From Victivallis lenta (lineage in GTDB: Bacteria > Verrucomicrobiota > Lentisphaeria > Victivallales > Victivallaceae), in the NCBI RefSeq assembly GCF_009695545.1, contig NZ_VUNS01000001.1:62001-126000 (forward strand): a DNA stretch of 64,000 nt, given 5' to 3'. Position numbers and translations under genes: made by a program. Below the pieces are notes generated by a model. It had not been told where the DNA came from, made no database searches, and worked only from the letters and a program-made list of their open reading frames with translations. Below, one piece after another: positions 31,654 through 44,576 of this stretch. Positions within the stretch are counted from its first letter, which is position 1, and every line of letters starts with the position of its first letter.

Positions 31654-33177
31654 TTACCGATATGCGGCGGGGTCGAGACCGAGCTTTCTGATTTTATAAT
31701 GGATGATGCGAATTGTCAGGTTCAGGGAGCGGGCGGCGGCGGCGACATTGCCGCGGTGCGCCTTCAGCGCCTCGTCGAGCATTTCGCGCTCGAACGCCTC
31801 GACCCGGGCTGTGAAGTCCCCGAACACCGGCGCGCGCGGCCCGGCCGGCCGGACGCCCTGAAGCGCGGCGGGCAGGCAGAAAGTGTGGATCGTGTCGTCC
31901 GTCGCCGACAGTACCGCGCGCTCCATGCAGTTTTCGAGCTCCCGGATATTGCCGGGCCAGGCGTAATCGACCATCAGATTCATGGCCGGCGCCGAAATGC
32001 GCCGGACCCGGCGGTGATGCAGTTTGCTGAACTTCTCGCGGAAATGTTCGGCCAGCAGCGGGATATCCGACCGCCGTTCCGCCAGGTCCGGCAGCACGAT
32101 CGGAAACACGTTGAGCCGGTAATACAGATCCTCCCGGAACAACCCCTGCTCCATAAGTTTCTCGAGATTCCGGCTGGTCGCGGCGATGATGCGGACATCG
32201 GCGGAGAGCTCCTCGTTGCCGCCGACCCGCTGGAACGTGCGCTCCTGCAGGAACCGCAGCAGCTTGACCTGCACCTGCGGACCGACGTCGCCGATTTCGT
32301 CGAGAAACAGCGTTCCGGAAGACGCCGCCTCGACCCGCCCGATGCGGCGGTTCACCGCCCCGGTGAAAGCGCCCTTCTCATGGCCGAAAAGCTCGCTCTC
32401 GATCAGGTTTTCCGGCAGGGCCGCCGAATTGACCACGACGAACGGCTTGTCGCGGCGGTCGCCGGAGCGCTGAAGCGCCCGGGCCAGCAGTTCCTTGCCG
32501 GTCCCCGAAGCACCGCGGATCAGTACAGTCGCGCTGCTCGAGGCGACCTGCCGGATCATCGTATAAACCCGCCGCATCGCCTGACAGTTGCCGATGATTT
32601 CAGAGGGACCCGAAATGCGGTCAAGCTCCTCCTTGAGCCGCTCGTTCTCCTCGATGAGCCGGGAACGCTCCTCGTGCTCGGAGAGTCCGAGCGAAATCGC
32701 CTCGGCCGTCAGATTCGCAACGATTTCGAGCAGATTGAAATCGCGTTCCAGGTCCGCGCCGTCGACCATCTCGCGGTCGATGCTCAAGGTGCCGATGACT
32801 TCGTCCAGATGGATGATCGGCACGCAGATGAAAGCGACGTGCGAATCGCGGCCGCGCGCGCCGGTGCGGTCGAGGAACTCCGGCTCCAGCGAAACGTCCG
32901 GAATGATCCGGGGGCGGCCAGAGAGCGCGACCTGCCCGGTGATCCCCTCGCCGAGCCGGTAGCGCCCGCGCTTCTTCGCCTCCTCGGAGAGCCCGTGCGA
33001 AGCCTCGATGAACAGCAGGTCGCCGCGCCGCAGCGTCACCGTGCCGCGCAGCAGCCCCATCTCGCGGTAGAGAATCTCGAGCACCCAGCGCAGCAGCGCC
33101 GAGACATCCTTCTCGCGCAGCACGGCCTGGCTGATCTGGTTCAGCACTGCTATTTCGAGATTCTTGCCGCGGTTCAT
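31654..33177 (-). CDS. Sigma-54-dependent NifA-like transcriptional activator
   Basis: This 507-residue enhancer-binding protein has a GAF domain (about 10-160; LLRGTVTLRRG, GEGITGQVALSGRPRII), a AAA+ domain with Walker A GASGTGKE, the sigma-54 contact motif GAFTGA within ELFGHEKGAFTGA, Walker B GTLFLDEIGD and arginine fingers (LFREDLYYRLNVFPI), and a C-terminal Fis-type helix-turn-helix (GNVAAAARSLNLTIRIIHYK). NifA-type GAF regulators sense small molecules. The start at 33177 is chosen for its GGGGAAG site and because the domain begins there; an upstream ATG at 33225 would overlap the aminotransferase gene. Target promoters were not identified in the window. Confidence 0.9.
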   Translation of the reverse strand: MNRGKNLEIAVLNQISQAVLREKDVSALLRWVLEILYREMGLLRGTVTLRRGDLLFIEASHGLSEEAKKRGRYRLGEGITGQVALSGRPRIIPDVSLEPEFLDRTGARGRDSHVAFICVPIIHLDEVIGTLSIDREMVDGADLERDFNLLEIVANLTAEAISLGLSEHEERSRLIEENERLKEELDRISGPSEIIGNCQAMRRVYTMIRQVASSSATVLIRGASGTGKELLARALQRSGDRRDKPFVVVNSAALPENLIESELFGHEKGAFTGAVNRRIGRVEAASSGTLFLDEIGDVGPQVQVKLLRFLQERTFQRVGGNEELSADVRIIAATSRNLEKLMEQGLFREDLYYRLNVFPIVLPDLAERRSDIPLLAEHFREKFSKLHHRRVRRISAPAMNLMVDYAWPGNIRELENCMERAVLSATDDTIHTFCLPAALQGVRPAGPRAPVFGDFTARVEAFEREMLDEALKAHRGNVAAAARSLNLTIRIIHYKIRKLGLDPAAYR

Positions 33178-33208
33178 GCCAAAACTTCCCCGGAGCCGGA
33201 GCGACGGA

Positions 33209-34399
33209 TTATCCGAGTTTCGCAACCGCGTTTTTGACGCCCTGCCGCGCCCCTTCGATCACCTTCGTATCGACGCAGAACGCGAAACGCACGTAGCCGG
33301 GGCAGCCGAACCCGCGGCCGGGCACTGCCAGAACGCGCTCCTCGAGCAGCGCCTGAATGAACGCTCCCTCGTCCGCCGTCGGCGATTTCGGGAAAAAGTA
33401 GAAGGCGCCGCGCGGCATCGTAAACTCGATCCCGGCGTCGGAGAGGATGCTCGCCATCGCATCGCGCCGCTCGCGGTAGATGTCCAGGTCGACCTGGGAA
33501 TCCATACACTCCATCAGGATCTGCTGCGCGAGCGCCGGAGCGTTCACGAAGCCGAGAATCCGGTTGCAGAGAATGAGCGCCGCCATAAGCTCCGCGGCAT
33601 CCTCAAGCCGCGGTGAAACCGCGATATAGCCGAGCCGCTCCCCGGCCAGCGAAAGGTTCTTCGAATAAGAACCGATCACGACACCGTGCGGAAACACTTC
33701 AAGCGCCCCGGGCAGTTCGACGCCGTCGAAATTCAAAAAACGGTACGGTTCGTCCGACACGACGTAGATCACGCGCCCGAACTTCTTCTCGGCGGCGGCG
33801 AGAATTTCCGCCAGCCGGGTCAGCTCGGCCCGGCTGTAAATCTGGCCGGTCGGATTGTTCGGAGTATTGATGATGACCGCCCGGGTTTTCGCGGTGATCG
33901 CCTTCTCGATGCCGTCGAGATCCAGCTCGAAGGTGAACTCCTTCGATTTGACCGGAACGAGTCTGCCGCCCGCGTTGGCCGCGTAAAAGCCGTACTCGAC
34001 GAAATACGGCGCCGGGCAGATGACCTCATCCCCGGCCGAGAGCACGGCGCGGAAAAACACATTGATGCCGCCCGCGGCGCCGCAGGTCATGATGACGTTG
34101 CTCTCCGGAATCTCAATCTTCTGCTCCTTCGACAGATAACCGGCCAGCTTCTTCCGCAGCGCCGGATATCCGGCGTTCGGCATATAGCCGATCGCGAACG
34201 GGCGGTCGGCCCGCCCGGCGATTCCGGCCAGCGCCTGCTTCACGGCCGGCGGCGGCGGCAGGTCGGGATTGCCGATGCTGAAGTCGTAAACATTCTCCTC
34301 GCCGTACTGCTTTTTGAGCTCGAGTCCGGCCTCAAACATCTTCCGAATCCAGGAACCGTTCGAAAGATATCCCCTGATTTCATCGGTGATCAGCTGCAT
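33209..34399 (-). CDS. PLP-dependent class I/II aminotransferase
   Basis: This 396-residue fold-type I aminotransferase (AspC/AlaT-like) transfers an amino group between an amino acid and a 2-oxo acid. Family motifs are FSIGNPDLPPPP, NTPNNPTGQIYS, VSDEPYRFLNFDG and the PLP Lys at about 247 in IGSYSKNLSLAGERLGY. A C-terminal FYFFPKSP and PGRGFGCPGYVRFAFC complete the small domain. The AAGGAG site is about 11 bases before the ATG at 34399. The specific substrate pair is not certain. The NifA-like gene follows by 31 bases. Confidence 0.9.
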   Translation of the reverse strand: MQLITDEIRGYLSNGSWIRKMFEAGLELKKQYGEENVYDFSIGNPDLPPPPAVKQALAGIAGRADRPFAIGYMPNAGYPALRKKLAGYLSKEQKIEIPESNVIMTCGAAGGINVFFRAVLSAGDEVICPAPYFVEYGFYAANAGGRLVPVKSKEFTFELDLDGIEKAITAKTRAVIINTPNNPTGQIYSRAELTRLAEILAAAEKKFGRVIYVVSDEPYRFLNFDGVELPGALEVFPHGVVIGSYSKNLSLAGERLGYIAVSPRLEDAAELMAALILCNRILGFVNAPALAQQILMECMDSQVDLDIYRERRDAMASILSDAGIEFTMPRGAFYFFPKSPTADEGAFIQALLEERVLAVPGRGFGCPGYVRFAFCVDTKVIEGARQGVKNAVAKLG

Positions 34400-34736
34400 A
34401 TGTCGTAAAACTCCTTCCAAATTTCCTTATAATTTACCACAGACCGGAGACTCCTGCAAGGCGGGGTTGACAAAATTGTCACAAATACAACGAATCCGGT
34501 CACGAAAGAAGAACGGCAACTTTTCGGGAAAACCTTGACAATGCCTTTCTCGCAGGTGCGAGTACGGCGGAGCCGCATGAAACATCGGAGACGGGCACGA
34601 TACACAGTGTCGGGCACGGTCTTTTCAGTGAGCGGAGCCCCCGAAAAGTACCCGGAATTTTCGGGCGGCAAGCCCGAAAGAGCCGAGGCCGGTGACCGAA
34701 GATAAAGCAACTTTTCGGAGGAGGAAAGGAGATGGT
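34400..34736. other. Intergenic region with operator-like palindrome and foldable leader
   Basis: These 337 bases lie between divergent genes. TGACAA-AA-TTGTCA at 34468-34481 is a two-fold symmetric site. From 34519 to 34718 there are several copies of ACTTTTCGG and its complement that allow alternative RNA hairpins; these are described separately. Confidence 0.5.
34519..34718 (+). promoter_or_regulatory. Possible structured leader RNA with competing pairings
   Basis: CCCGAAAAGT at 34640-34649 can pair with ACTTTTCGGG at 34519-34528 (10 bp), with TTTTCGGG at 34658-34665 (8 bp, local hairpin) or, over nine bases, with ACTTTTCGG at 34710-34718. The last partner ends right against the ribosome site GGAGGAGGAAAGGAG. 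A second perfect stem TTTCGGGC (34659-34666) / GCCCGAAA (34672-34679) with a five-base loop lies inside. The mutually exclusive options resemble a translational switch, but no known riboswitch class is recognised. Confidence 0.4.
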
Positions 34737-35039
34737 ATGGCGGAACGCAAATTCGTAAATCCGGACGAACGTCCGGCCGATGCGGTGGAGAAGGCCCTGC
34801 TGAAGCGGGCGCTCGGCTTCACGCACAAGGAGGTACAGACCGAGGAGATGTTCGACAAAGAGACCGGCGAGGTACTCTCGACCGGCAAACGCCGGGTGGT
34901 CTCGAAGGAGGTGCTGCCGGATGTGCGCGCCCTTCTCTTCTGGCTCAAGAACCGGCGCCCGGCGCGCTGGCGCGAGCGGATCGAACCGCCGGGCGACACC
35001 CCGGAATTCGAATTCGACGAAGACGACGAAAAGCTCTGA
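34737..35039 (+). CDS. Orphan phage terminase small-subunit-like protein
   Basis: This 100-residue, highly charged protein has a middle part (EKALLKRALGFTHKEVQTEE, then KRRVVSKEVLPDVRALLFWL followed by KNRRPARWRERIE) that matches the C-terminal block of small phage packaging proteins, where LPDxxAxxFWLKNRRPxxW is characteristic. The N-terminal DNA-binding helix-turn-helix of such proteins is absent or reduced, so this may be a truncated or domesticated copy. The ATG at 34737 has AAAGGAG five bases upstream. No other packaging gene is adjacent; the gene stands alone between aminotransferase and groEL. Confidence 0.55.
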   Translation: MAERKFVNPDERPADAVEKALLKRALGFTHKEVQTEEMFDKETGEVLSTGKRRVVSKEVLPDVRALLFWLKNRRPARWRERIEPPGDTPEFEFDEDDEKL

Positions 35040-35043
35040 TCCA

Positions 35044-35081
35044 CAAAAAAACGCGCCTCCGGGAAACCGGAGACGCGTTTT
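35044..35081 (-). terminator. Bidirectional terminator after groEL
   Basis: A stem of about 11 bp with one mismatch (CGCGCCTCCGG 35052-35062 / CCGGAGACGCG 35067-35077) is followed by T7 on the minus strand and T4 on the plus strand. It serves groEL and probably also the convergent terminase-like gene. Confidence 0.88.
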
Positions 35082-35108
35082 GCTTCATTCGGCCGGAGCC
35101 GGCATGAA

Positions 35109-36743
<1,635 letters not shown>

Positions 36744-36803
36744 AATACCGGTTAATCTCCTGAATTGTTTGTTTTATTGTCAGAAAGTGAAATCAAAGCG
36801 GGA

Positions 36804-37100
36804 TTACCCGACCACCGCGAGGATATCGTCCTGATTGACGACCTTGTACTCCTTGCCGTCGACTTTGACTTCGGTCCCGCCGTAACGGCTGGTAAGGACG
36901 ATATCGCCGACCTTCACGTCGAACGGGATCTTCTTGCCGTTGTCATCATTCTTGCCGGTGCCGAGCGCCACAACCTGGTATTCCTGCGGCTTCTCCTTGG
37001 CGGTATCCGGAATGAGGATGCCGCCCTTCATCTCGTCCTTGCACTCGCAGATCTCCAAGAGGACACGATCGCCAAGCGGCTTGATGTTGACTTTTGCCAT
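36804..37100 (-). CDS. groES: 10 kDa co-chaperonin GroES
   Basis: This 98-residue lid of the GroEL chamber contains [11 protein letters not shown], the mobile loop region [19 protein letters not shown], and a final [14 protein letters not shown]. The start at 37100 has AAAGGAG nine bases upstream; the open frame further upstream is unrelated. It lies between dnaK and groEL in the same direction. No CIRCE-type TTAGCACTC/GAGTGCTAA repeat was found in front of it. Confidence 0.98.
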   Translation of the reverse strand: MAKVNIKPLGDRVLLEICECKDEMKGGILIPDTAKEKPQEYQVVALGTGKNDDNGKKIPFDVKVGDIVLTSRYGGTEVKVDGKEYKVVNQDDILAVVG

Positions 37101-37172
37101 TTCCGACTCTCCTTTTTGTTGTTTGTTGGAACGAAAACCTGTTTTTCTGCTTTTCAAAACAAACCCCTCCGC

Positions 37173-37194
37173 CCGGCGGCATTTCCGCCGCCGG
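37173..37194 (-). terminator. GC-rich hairpin between dnaK and groES
   Basis: CCGGCGGC (37173-37180) and GCCGCCGG (37187-37194) form a perfect 8-bp stem with a 6-base loop, 23 bases after the dnaK stop. The T-rich stretch comes only after a further GC-rich segment, so it may be a partial terminator or an RNA-processing/stability hairpin that sets different levels of dnaK and groESL. Confidence 0.5.
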
Positions 37195-37217
37195 AGCAAA
37201 GAGTGTCTGCCGTACCG

Positions 37218-39125
<1,908 letters not shown>

Positions 39126-39443
39126 AATCAATCCTCCTTGCGTATAGTGATCAATTTGTCATTCCAAAATCATGCCAGTAATCTCAGCAAAGGGCGTGCC
39201 AACCCGGAAAATTCCCCTCAAAACGGAAGAAAACGCGCTTTTTGCCGGATTCGCCGCCCCGGATGGCACACTTTGCCGCGTCATTTTGTCCCACCTGCGA
39301 CAATCTGACCCGCCCGCAGGTTCCGGCCTCGCCCTTCCGCAAAAAAACGGAATTTTTCATTTTGATTTCCGGCAATTCGTGCTATATTCACTGGTATGGA
39401 CCCTTCACCGGGAACAAACGCTTAAGAGAAGGAGAAAGCGAAA
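39126..39443. other. Divergent region between dnaK and trxA
   Basis: This 318-base gap has no supported ORF. A TATATT box at 39383-39388 with TTTGAT 16 bases upstream is a plausible trxA promoter. No CIRCE element or clear heat-shock promoter for dnaK was recognised on the minus strand. Confidence 0.45.
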
Positions 39444-39758
39444 ATGGCTGAAATCAAAGAATTGAATGCGGCGAATTTTGACGAAACCGTAAAATCCGGC
39501 GTGGTGCTGGTCGACTTCTGGGCTCCGTGGTGCAATCCGTGCCGGATGCTCGGGGGCATTCTCGAACAGGTCGCGGCCGAGCTTCCGGCCGATGTGACGA
39601 TCGGCAAGGTCAATATCGACGAAAACCGCGACCTCGCCGTCAAGTTCGAGGTCATGAACATTCCGCGCATCTTCATCTACAAAGACGGTAAAATCGTCAA
39701 CGACATGTCCGGCGTGCAGAGCAAGCCGAAGCTGCTCGATGCGCTGAAGAACGCGTAG
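39444..39758 (+). CDS. trxA: Thioredoxin with CNPC active site
   Basis: This 104-residue thioredoxin is of typical length and fold. The active site is WAPWCNPCRML with C30-N31-P32-C33, where classical thioredoxins have Cys-Gly-Pro-Cys; the middle residue influences redox potential. The cis-Pro loop is present as NIPRIFIYKDG, and KVNIDENRDLAVKF is the usual central helix. It should reduce protein disulfides with thioredoxin reductase (not in the window). GAGAAGGAG precedes the ATG; a strong terminator follows. Confidence 0.9.
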   Translation: MAEIKELNAANFDETVKSGVVLVDFWAPWCNPCRMLGGILEQVAAELPADVTIGKVNIDENRDLAVKFEVMNIPRIFIYKDGKIVNDMSGVQSKPKLLDALKNA

Positions 39759-39783
39759 GCTGTTCCGGGCAAGACACAGCCGA

Positions 39784-39817
39784 ATGCCGCCGGGATTGTC
39801 TTCCCGGCGGCATTTTT
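39784..39817 (+). terminator. Intrinsic terminator of trxA
   Basis: ATGCCGCCGGG (39784-39794) pairs perfectly with CCCGGCGGCAT (39803-39813) around an 8-base loop, followed by TTTT. Confidence 0.92.
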
Positions 39818-39837
39818 GCTCTGTTTCCGGCCCCGCT

Positions 39838-39866
39838 TTGAATTTCGGGCCGGCCGGGTCTATATT
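39838..39866 (+). promoter_or_regulatory. Promoter of queDE
   Basis: TTGAAT (39838-39843), a 17-base spacer and TATATT (39861-39866), 23 bases upstream of the queD ATG. No preQ1 riboswitch fits in the very short leader. Confidence 0.7.
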
Positions 39867-39889
39867 AATAGGCAAAAAGGAATGAAATC

Positions 39890-40261
39890 ATGTTTGAAAT
39901 TGAAATCGACCGAACGTTTTCGGCGGCGCACCAGCTGCGCGGCTACAACGGCGACTGCTGCAAACTGCACGGACACAACTACAAAGTCACCGTCGTGGTC
40001 CGTTCGCCGGAGCAGGATGAGATCGGCATCGCGCTGGACTTCAAGAAGCTCAAGAGTGAACTGGATTCTCTTCTGGCGGTCTACGACCACTCGAATCTCT
40101 CCGAGCTGCCGGAGTTCCGCGAGATCAACCCGACCAGCGAGAATCTCGCCAAGACCATCTACCGCAAAATCAGCGAGAAGATGAACGGCGGCGCGATCCG
40201 CGTGCACCGGGTCCGCATCGGCGAATCCGACCACTCCGCCGTCACCTATTTCGAGGAGTAG
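39890..40261 (+). CDS. queD: 6-carboxy-5,6,7,8-tetrahydropterin synthase QueD
   Basis: This 123-residue enzyme of the tunnel-fold PTPS family converts 7,8-dihydroneopterin triphosphate to 6-carboxytetrahydropterin, the first committed step to 7-deazaguanines (queuosine). Zinc ligands are H14, H27 and H29 (SAAHQLRGY, KLHGHNY); the catalytic Cys is C23 or C24 in GDCCKLHG, with H67 (YDHSNL) and E112 (GESDHSAVTY). The downstream queE gene starts 7 bases after the stop. Confidence 0.95.
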   Translation: MFEIEIDRTFSAAHQLRGYNGDCCKLHGHNYKVTVVVRSPEQDEIGIALDFKKLKSELDSLLAVYDHSNLSELPEFREINPTSENLAKTIYRKISEKMNGGAIRVHRVRIGESDHSAVTYFEE

Positions 40262-40268
40262 TATTGCC

Positions 40269-40910
40269 GTGCGTCTCGTCGAATCGTTTACGAGCCTTCA
40301 GGGAGAATCGACCCATGCCGGGCGGATCTGTTTTTTCATCCGGCTGGCGGGGTGCAACCTCGACTGCAATTACTGCGATACAAGATACGGCCGCAGTTTC
40401 GGAGCGGGCGAACCGGCCTCCGTGGACGAACTGGTCCGCAGAGCGCAGGAGTCGGGGACGAAGCTCGTCGAAATCACCGGCGGGGAACCGCTGGCGACGC
40501 CGGAGACGCCGGAACTCTGCCGCCGGCTTCTCAACGCCGGTTTCGAGGTCCTGCTCGAAACCAACGGCTCGCTGCCGATTGCGGAGATTCCGCGCGAGGT
40601 CCGGAAGATTCTCGACTGCAAGCTGCCGGGCTCCGGAATGGCGGAACGGAACGATTTTTCGAATTACGCTCTTCTCGCGCCGCACGACGAAGTGAAGTTC
40701 GTGATCTCCTGCCGCACCGATTTCGACGCGATGCTTGAAGTGATCCGCCGATACGACCTGCCGTCGAAGACCGCCAACTTGCTGGCCAGCCCGGTCTGGG
40801 GGCGAGTCGCCTTCACCGACCTGGCGGAGTGGGTGGTGAGCAGCCGCGCGCCGGTCCGCATGCAGTTCCAGATGCACAAGCTGATCTGGGGCGACAGGCC
40901 CGGCGTCTGA
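40269..40910 (+). CDS. queE: 7-carboxy-7-deazaguanine synthase QueE
   Basis: This 213-residue radical SAM enzyme turns 6-carboxytetrahydropterin into 7-carboxy-7-deazaguanine. The cluster motif is C29-x3-C33-x2-C36 (AGCNLDCNYCDTRY), preceded by the family hallmark ESFTSLQGESTHAGR, and EITGGEPLATPE is the SAM-binding GGE motif. A GTG start at 40269 is used; the region before it is only the queD stop. It completes the two steps after QueD; queC and tgt are not in the window. Confidence 0.95.
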   Translation: MRLVESFTSLQGESTHAGRICFFIRLAGCNLDCNYCDTRYGRSFGAGEPASVDELVRRAQESGTKLVEITGGEPLATPETPELCRRLLNAGFEVLLETNGSLPIAEIPREVRKILDCKLPGSGMAERNDFSNYALLAPHDEVKFVISCRTDFDAMLEVIRRYDLPSKTANLLASPVWGRVAFTDLAEWVVSSRAPVRMQFQMHKLIWGDRPGV

Positions 40911-40924
40911 GAGCAGGCAGCTGC

Positions 40925-41716
40925 CTACAAAGAACCGGCAACGGTCGGAGCTTCGGCCTGTCCGAGTCTGCCGAAGGCGAGAACCTTGTCATTCTCCCAG
41001 TCCCGGATGCCGGTCAAAGTCCCCGCATGGCCGTCGGCATAGAGGCCGTTTACCGAACGATTGCTGCCATGCCGGTAATCAAGGCGGGTCTTTTCATACG
41101 ACCAGATGTTGGCGCCGCTTGAATTCTCTATCAGAAAGTTCATCTGTCCCACGGTGCGGTTCAAGTAATCCAGACAGAGTCCTCCCGAGGAAGGATTCCG
41201 CAGCGAACCCAGTTTGATCGATTTCACACACTTGAAATCGCCGCGCGAAGTCTGGCCGCAAATTCCGTTCCATGCGTAATTCGTTACGGGCTCGCCGGCC
41301 TGGGAACCTCCCGAAGCAGTCTGGAACGGACCGGCATCGCAAATATAAGATTTTTTCCTCATTGAATTGCCATAGGACATCGTGTCGCCGATCAGGTAGG
41401 GCCAGATTCCGGCGACCCAGGAGAGATTCGTAATATTGCCGATGATGCCGACCGTTCCGGCGCCGGTGATCTGGGCGGGCGGCAACACTCCCGCATAATC
41501 TCCGACGTAGAGATTCGCGGCCTGTCCGATCTGCCTGAGCTTCCCGACGCAGCTGATGCTCTTCGCCCTCTCCCGCGCCTGATTCAGCGCAGGCAGCAGC
41601 ATCGAGGCGAGAATGGCGATGATCGCTATCACGATGAGCAGTTCAATCAAGGTGAAACTGCGCCTCCTCCGGGAATGAGGGCTAACGCCCCTTAAACTGA
41701 AAATATCCATTTTCAT
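40925..41716 (-). CDS. Type II pseudopilin-like protein with DGH motif
   Basis: This 263-residue protein has a short basic leader (HSRRRR) before [16 protein letters not shown], the prepilin cleavage site and helix. The globular part has several Cys, and the end carries [20 protein letters not shown], the H...DGH motif. The start at 41716 is set by GGAAGGAG seven bases upstream; an ATG at 41749 would overlap the previous gene. It is the last gene of the minus-strand run and directly follows the 939-residue secreted protein (16-base gap). Confidence 0.88.
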   Translation of the reverse strand: MKMDIFSLRGVSPHSRRRRSFTLIELLIVIAIIAILASMLLPALNQARERAKSISCVGKLRQIGQAANLYVGDYAGVLPPAQITGAGTVGIIGNITNLSWVAGIWPYLIGDTMSYGNSMRKKSYICDAGPFQTASGGSQAGEPVTNYAWNGICGQTSRGDFKCVKSIKLGSLRNPSSGGLCLDYLNRTVGQMNFLIENSSGANIWSYEKTRLDYRHGSNRSVNGLYADGHAGTLTGIRDWENDKVLAFGRLGQAEAPTVAGSL

Positions 41717-41732
41717 CCGCTTTCTCCTTCCA

Positions 41733-44552
41733 TCATTCTTGGTTGTCATTCAGGAAGCCCGCCAGTTCTTCCGTTACATATCGATTCAGAAACGCGTGGC
41801 GCGCTTCCGCTCCGGTCAGTTCGGCTTTCCCCTGCGGAGTCTCCGGCAGCAGGAAATAGAGCCGGGCGCTTTTCCCTGCCGTGTCCAGCGTAAGTTCCCC
41901 GCCGTCAAAGGGACGTTTTTCTCCTGAAATCAGTTCATACAGAATTCCCCTGCCTCCCGAAACCGTGACCGTTGCCGGGGGCAGCCCGGTTTCGTACCGC
42001 ATGAAATTCTCCCGCGACGGTGCTCCGCTCCGGAAGACGAATCCATTCCAGGGCCGCCGGTCGAAAAGCGCGAATACTTTTCCGCCCGAAGGCAGATCGA
42101 ATTCCTGGACCAGCAGATCCGCATCCCCTTTGCCAAAGGGCATGACCTGCGCTTTCTCCAGGATTCCGGCGATCAGGGCGCGGTCGGCATCAGTCGCTTC
42201 CCGGTGAAACAAATAGAGCGACGCGCCGTTGGCGAGCGTTTTGACGGAAAGCAGCGGCCGCCCGTTTTCCTGCGCAACGGTTTTAAAACCATCAAGCCGA
42301 AAGGAATATGCTCCGTTTTTTCCTGCGGCCGAAATTCCGAAACCGGCATAAGCTTCGCCGTCGTTGAGCTCGGTGTCTTCGCCGTAGTAGGCGCTCAGCA
42401 GGTCGGAACCGTCGAAGCGGCGTCCCGCCGACAGCGGAGAAAGCACGAGCGTACGGTTGCCGCCGCGCTTCAGGTAAGCGGTCAGGCTCTGCACTTCACG
42501 ATCGGTATGGCCTTTGCCGTCCGCAAAAATGACGCGGGTTTTCTCCGCGACGAAGGGAGCGTCGAGCATCGCCCGATCCAGAAACTCCACCGGATAAAGC
42601 AGTTTCCGCCATGCGACATCCCCGATGCCGGCCTCTTCCCTAACCGCGAAATAATCCGCGGAACGGACAATGGAAATCACCTCTCCCCGATTGTCCGGCG
42701 CTTTGAGACCGGCGTCGAATGCGTCCCGGAACGCAGCGGCAACGACGAGCTGATCAACCAGGCGGCTGTGATGGAAACGCTGCTCGGGATCGTTCAGCAG
42801 TGCCCATGTCGGCAGGCCGCGATGCGTGTAGGTCGACAGGAAATCAATCTGCATGCTGTCCGCCCCGGTCGCCCCGGTCAACGCATAATTCAATACATAG
42901 TTGAGGCGCGGATCGCGATAGGGGATGGTCGCTCCGGCCTGTCCGGTTTCATGGATCAGCCTGAGCTTCGTACCGGAAGCCTTCGCCGCTTCCGACCGGC
43001 TCATGCCGCGCGCGATCATGCCGAAAAGCCCGGCTTCGGCAGGCAGTTCTCCCGGACGTCCGTAAGCGGGCGATTCCGGCGAATTGAAGCTGTTGACGTC
43101 GCAAAGATCGAAATTGACCGCCAGCAGGCCGTCCAGCCGCGCCATTCCCTGTCCGAAGCAGGAACAGTTCAGCGGCATCGCCACGACATTGACTCCCTTA
43201 CTTTTGCCGTAGGCGCCGATTTCGTCGAAGAACCGGAGCAGCGCATAACGTTTCAGCGCATAGAAGACCGCCAGCCGCAGCCGGTACTGCGGCGATTCCC
43301 CGCCCGGAGCACGCGAACGGGGCGCGGCAAATCCGTCATAAGAGTCCAATCCGAGCTTCTGCGGCGTAAGTTCCACGCCGAACGTCCATTTGAAATATTC
43401 CGGGAATCTGATCCGGCGGCGCCCCTCCGGGAAGAGGGCGAATTCGACGCCGGGATCATTTCCGGCAAGACAGGCGCGAAACGCGGTTTCATCGGCCTTG
43501 GAAAATCCCGCCGTGGAACTCTCCCACCAGCCGACATCGGGCATGATGTAGTCGGCAATCCCCGCCGCCGCCAGCTTGTCGATGATCTTCTTGTGCGCTT
43601 CGGCCGCCGCCGGATGACAGAAGCTGCCGCCGTGGTACTGGGCTCCGCCGGGCCATTTGCGCCGGTCGAGTTCACGGTTGCGGCTGAAGCCGGACAGTCC
43701 TTCGCCGAACGCCCCGTGCGCGCCGAAAAATCCGCCGACTTCGCGGACCAGCGTGGTCTGGTAACTCATCGGCAGGTCCCGCCTGAGGTAGTCGTTGCGC
43801 AGCGGCGCGATCTGGCCGTAATCGAAATCCGGCGCGATCGCGAACCGGTCATTGCCGAAAATTCCGGCGATTTTTTCGATTGCGTCGATCGAAGCGGGAA
43901 TCGCGGCATAGCCGCCGCCCATTCCGAGGATCACGCGCCCGTTCATCGACGGGCTTTTTCCCTCCGGCGCGGGAACGGCGGCCGAATCGAAAGCGAGGAA
44001 ATGGCGTTCCGGCGCGATCGCATCGATCACGTTTCCCTCCGGTGTGCGGACCTTGAGCCCGGCAACTTCAAACAGCAGCGGCTCCCCTTCGGTGACGAAA
44101 GCGATCGTCACACAGGTGAGGTCACGGATACGTTCATCGGCATAGGAGACTTCTTTCCAGCCGCCGTCCCCCGGATCAAGCGTCACTTCCCGCTGCCGGT
44201 AGTTTTCGCCGGAACCGAGGCCGAGGATCAGTTTGCCCCTGCCGGATAACGCGCGGTACCGGAGTTCCGCACCGGCGACCCGGCTGCGCGGGAACGCGAC
44301 AAGGATATTTTCCCTCCGTCCGGCAGGCGAGGAGCCTTCCACCAGCAGCGCACAGGAGATTCCCTCCGGCAGCTCCCGCGTGGAAAGCGCGCAGCGTATC
44401 GCGTTGCCGCCGAACATCAGCGCCGACATGTTGTTGAGCCAGGCCCGCTCCGCCGCAGTACCGGAATAACGGAATGCCGGAACATCCGCCCCATGCGAGA
44501 CGATGGCGCCCAGCAGCATCGCCGCGCCGGTCAACTTCAACCTGAACTTCAT
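41733..44552 (-). CDS. Large secreted glycosidase-like protein
   Basis: This 939-residue protein has a Sec signal peptide ([22 protein letters not shown]). Residues 25-190 form a beta-sandwich; 200-620 look like a TIM barrel ([54 protein letters not shown]); around 700 comes a glutamine-amidotransferase-like fold ([28 protein letters not shown]) as in the trimerisation domain of GH42 beta-galactosidases; and a closing beta domain follows. A GH42-like or related GH-A enzyme is likely, but the catalytic Glu pair is not assigned. It sits in an operon with two oxidoreductases and a pseudopilin. Confidence 0.6.
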   Translation of the reverse strand: MKFRLKLTGAAMLLGAIVSHGADVPAFRYSGTAAERAWLNNMSALMFGGNAIRCALSTRELPEGISCALLVEGSSPAGRRENILVAFPRSRVAGAELRYRALSGRGKLILGLGSGENYRQREVTLDPGDGGWKEVSYADERIRDLTCVTIAFVTEGEPLLFEVAGLKVRTPEGNVIDAIAPERHFLAFDSAAVPAPEGKSPSMNGRVILGMGGGYAAIPASIDAIEKIAGIFGNDRFAIAPDFDYGQIAPLRNDYLRRDLPMSYQTTLVREVGGFFGAHGAFGEGLSGFSRNRELDRRKWPGGAQYHGGSFCHPAAAEAHKKIIDKLAAAGIADYIMPDVGWWESSTAGFSKADETAFRACLAGNDPGVEFALFPEGRRRIRFPEYFKWTFGVELTPQKLGLDSYDGFAAPRSRAPGGESPQYRLRLAVFYALKRYALLRFFDEIGAYGKSKGVNVVAMPLNCSCFGQGMARLDGLLAVNFDLCDVNSFNSPESPAYGRPGELPAEAGLFGMIARGMSRSEAAKASGTKLRLIHETGQAGATIPYRDPRLNYVLNYALTGATGADSMQIDFLSTYTHRGLPTWALLNDPEQRFHHSRLVDQLVVAAAFRDAFDAGLKAPDNRGEVISIVRSADYFAVREEAGIGDVAWRKLLYPVEFLDRAMLDAPFVAEKTRVIFADGKGHTDREVQSLTAYLKRGGNRTLVLSPLSAGRRFDGSDLLSAYYGEDTELNDGEAYAGFGISAAGKNGAYSFRLDGFKTVAQENGRPLLSVKTLANGASLYLFHREATDADRALIAGILEKAQVMPFGKGDADLLVQEFDLPSGGKVFALFDRRPWNGFVFRSGAPSRENFMRYETGLPPATVTVSGGRGILYELISGEKRPFDGGELTLDTAGKSARLYFLLPETPQGKAELTGAEARHAFLNRYVTEELAGFLNDNQE

Positions 44553-44576
44553 GGATTCGACTCCTTTCTTGTTCCG

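Noticed and set aside
30229-33237. 1002-codon plus-strand ORF opposite the alpha-barrel and NifA-like genes
   Set aside because: The minus strand carries intact GAF, AAA+ and Fis domains; the antisense product is compositionally biased and without motifs.
39264-39276. Sigma-54-like TGGCAC...TTGC
   Set aside because: The spacing between the two elements is too short and no activator-dependent gene fits the orientation.
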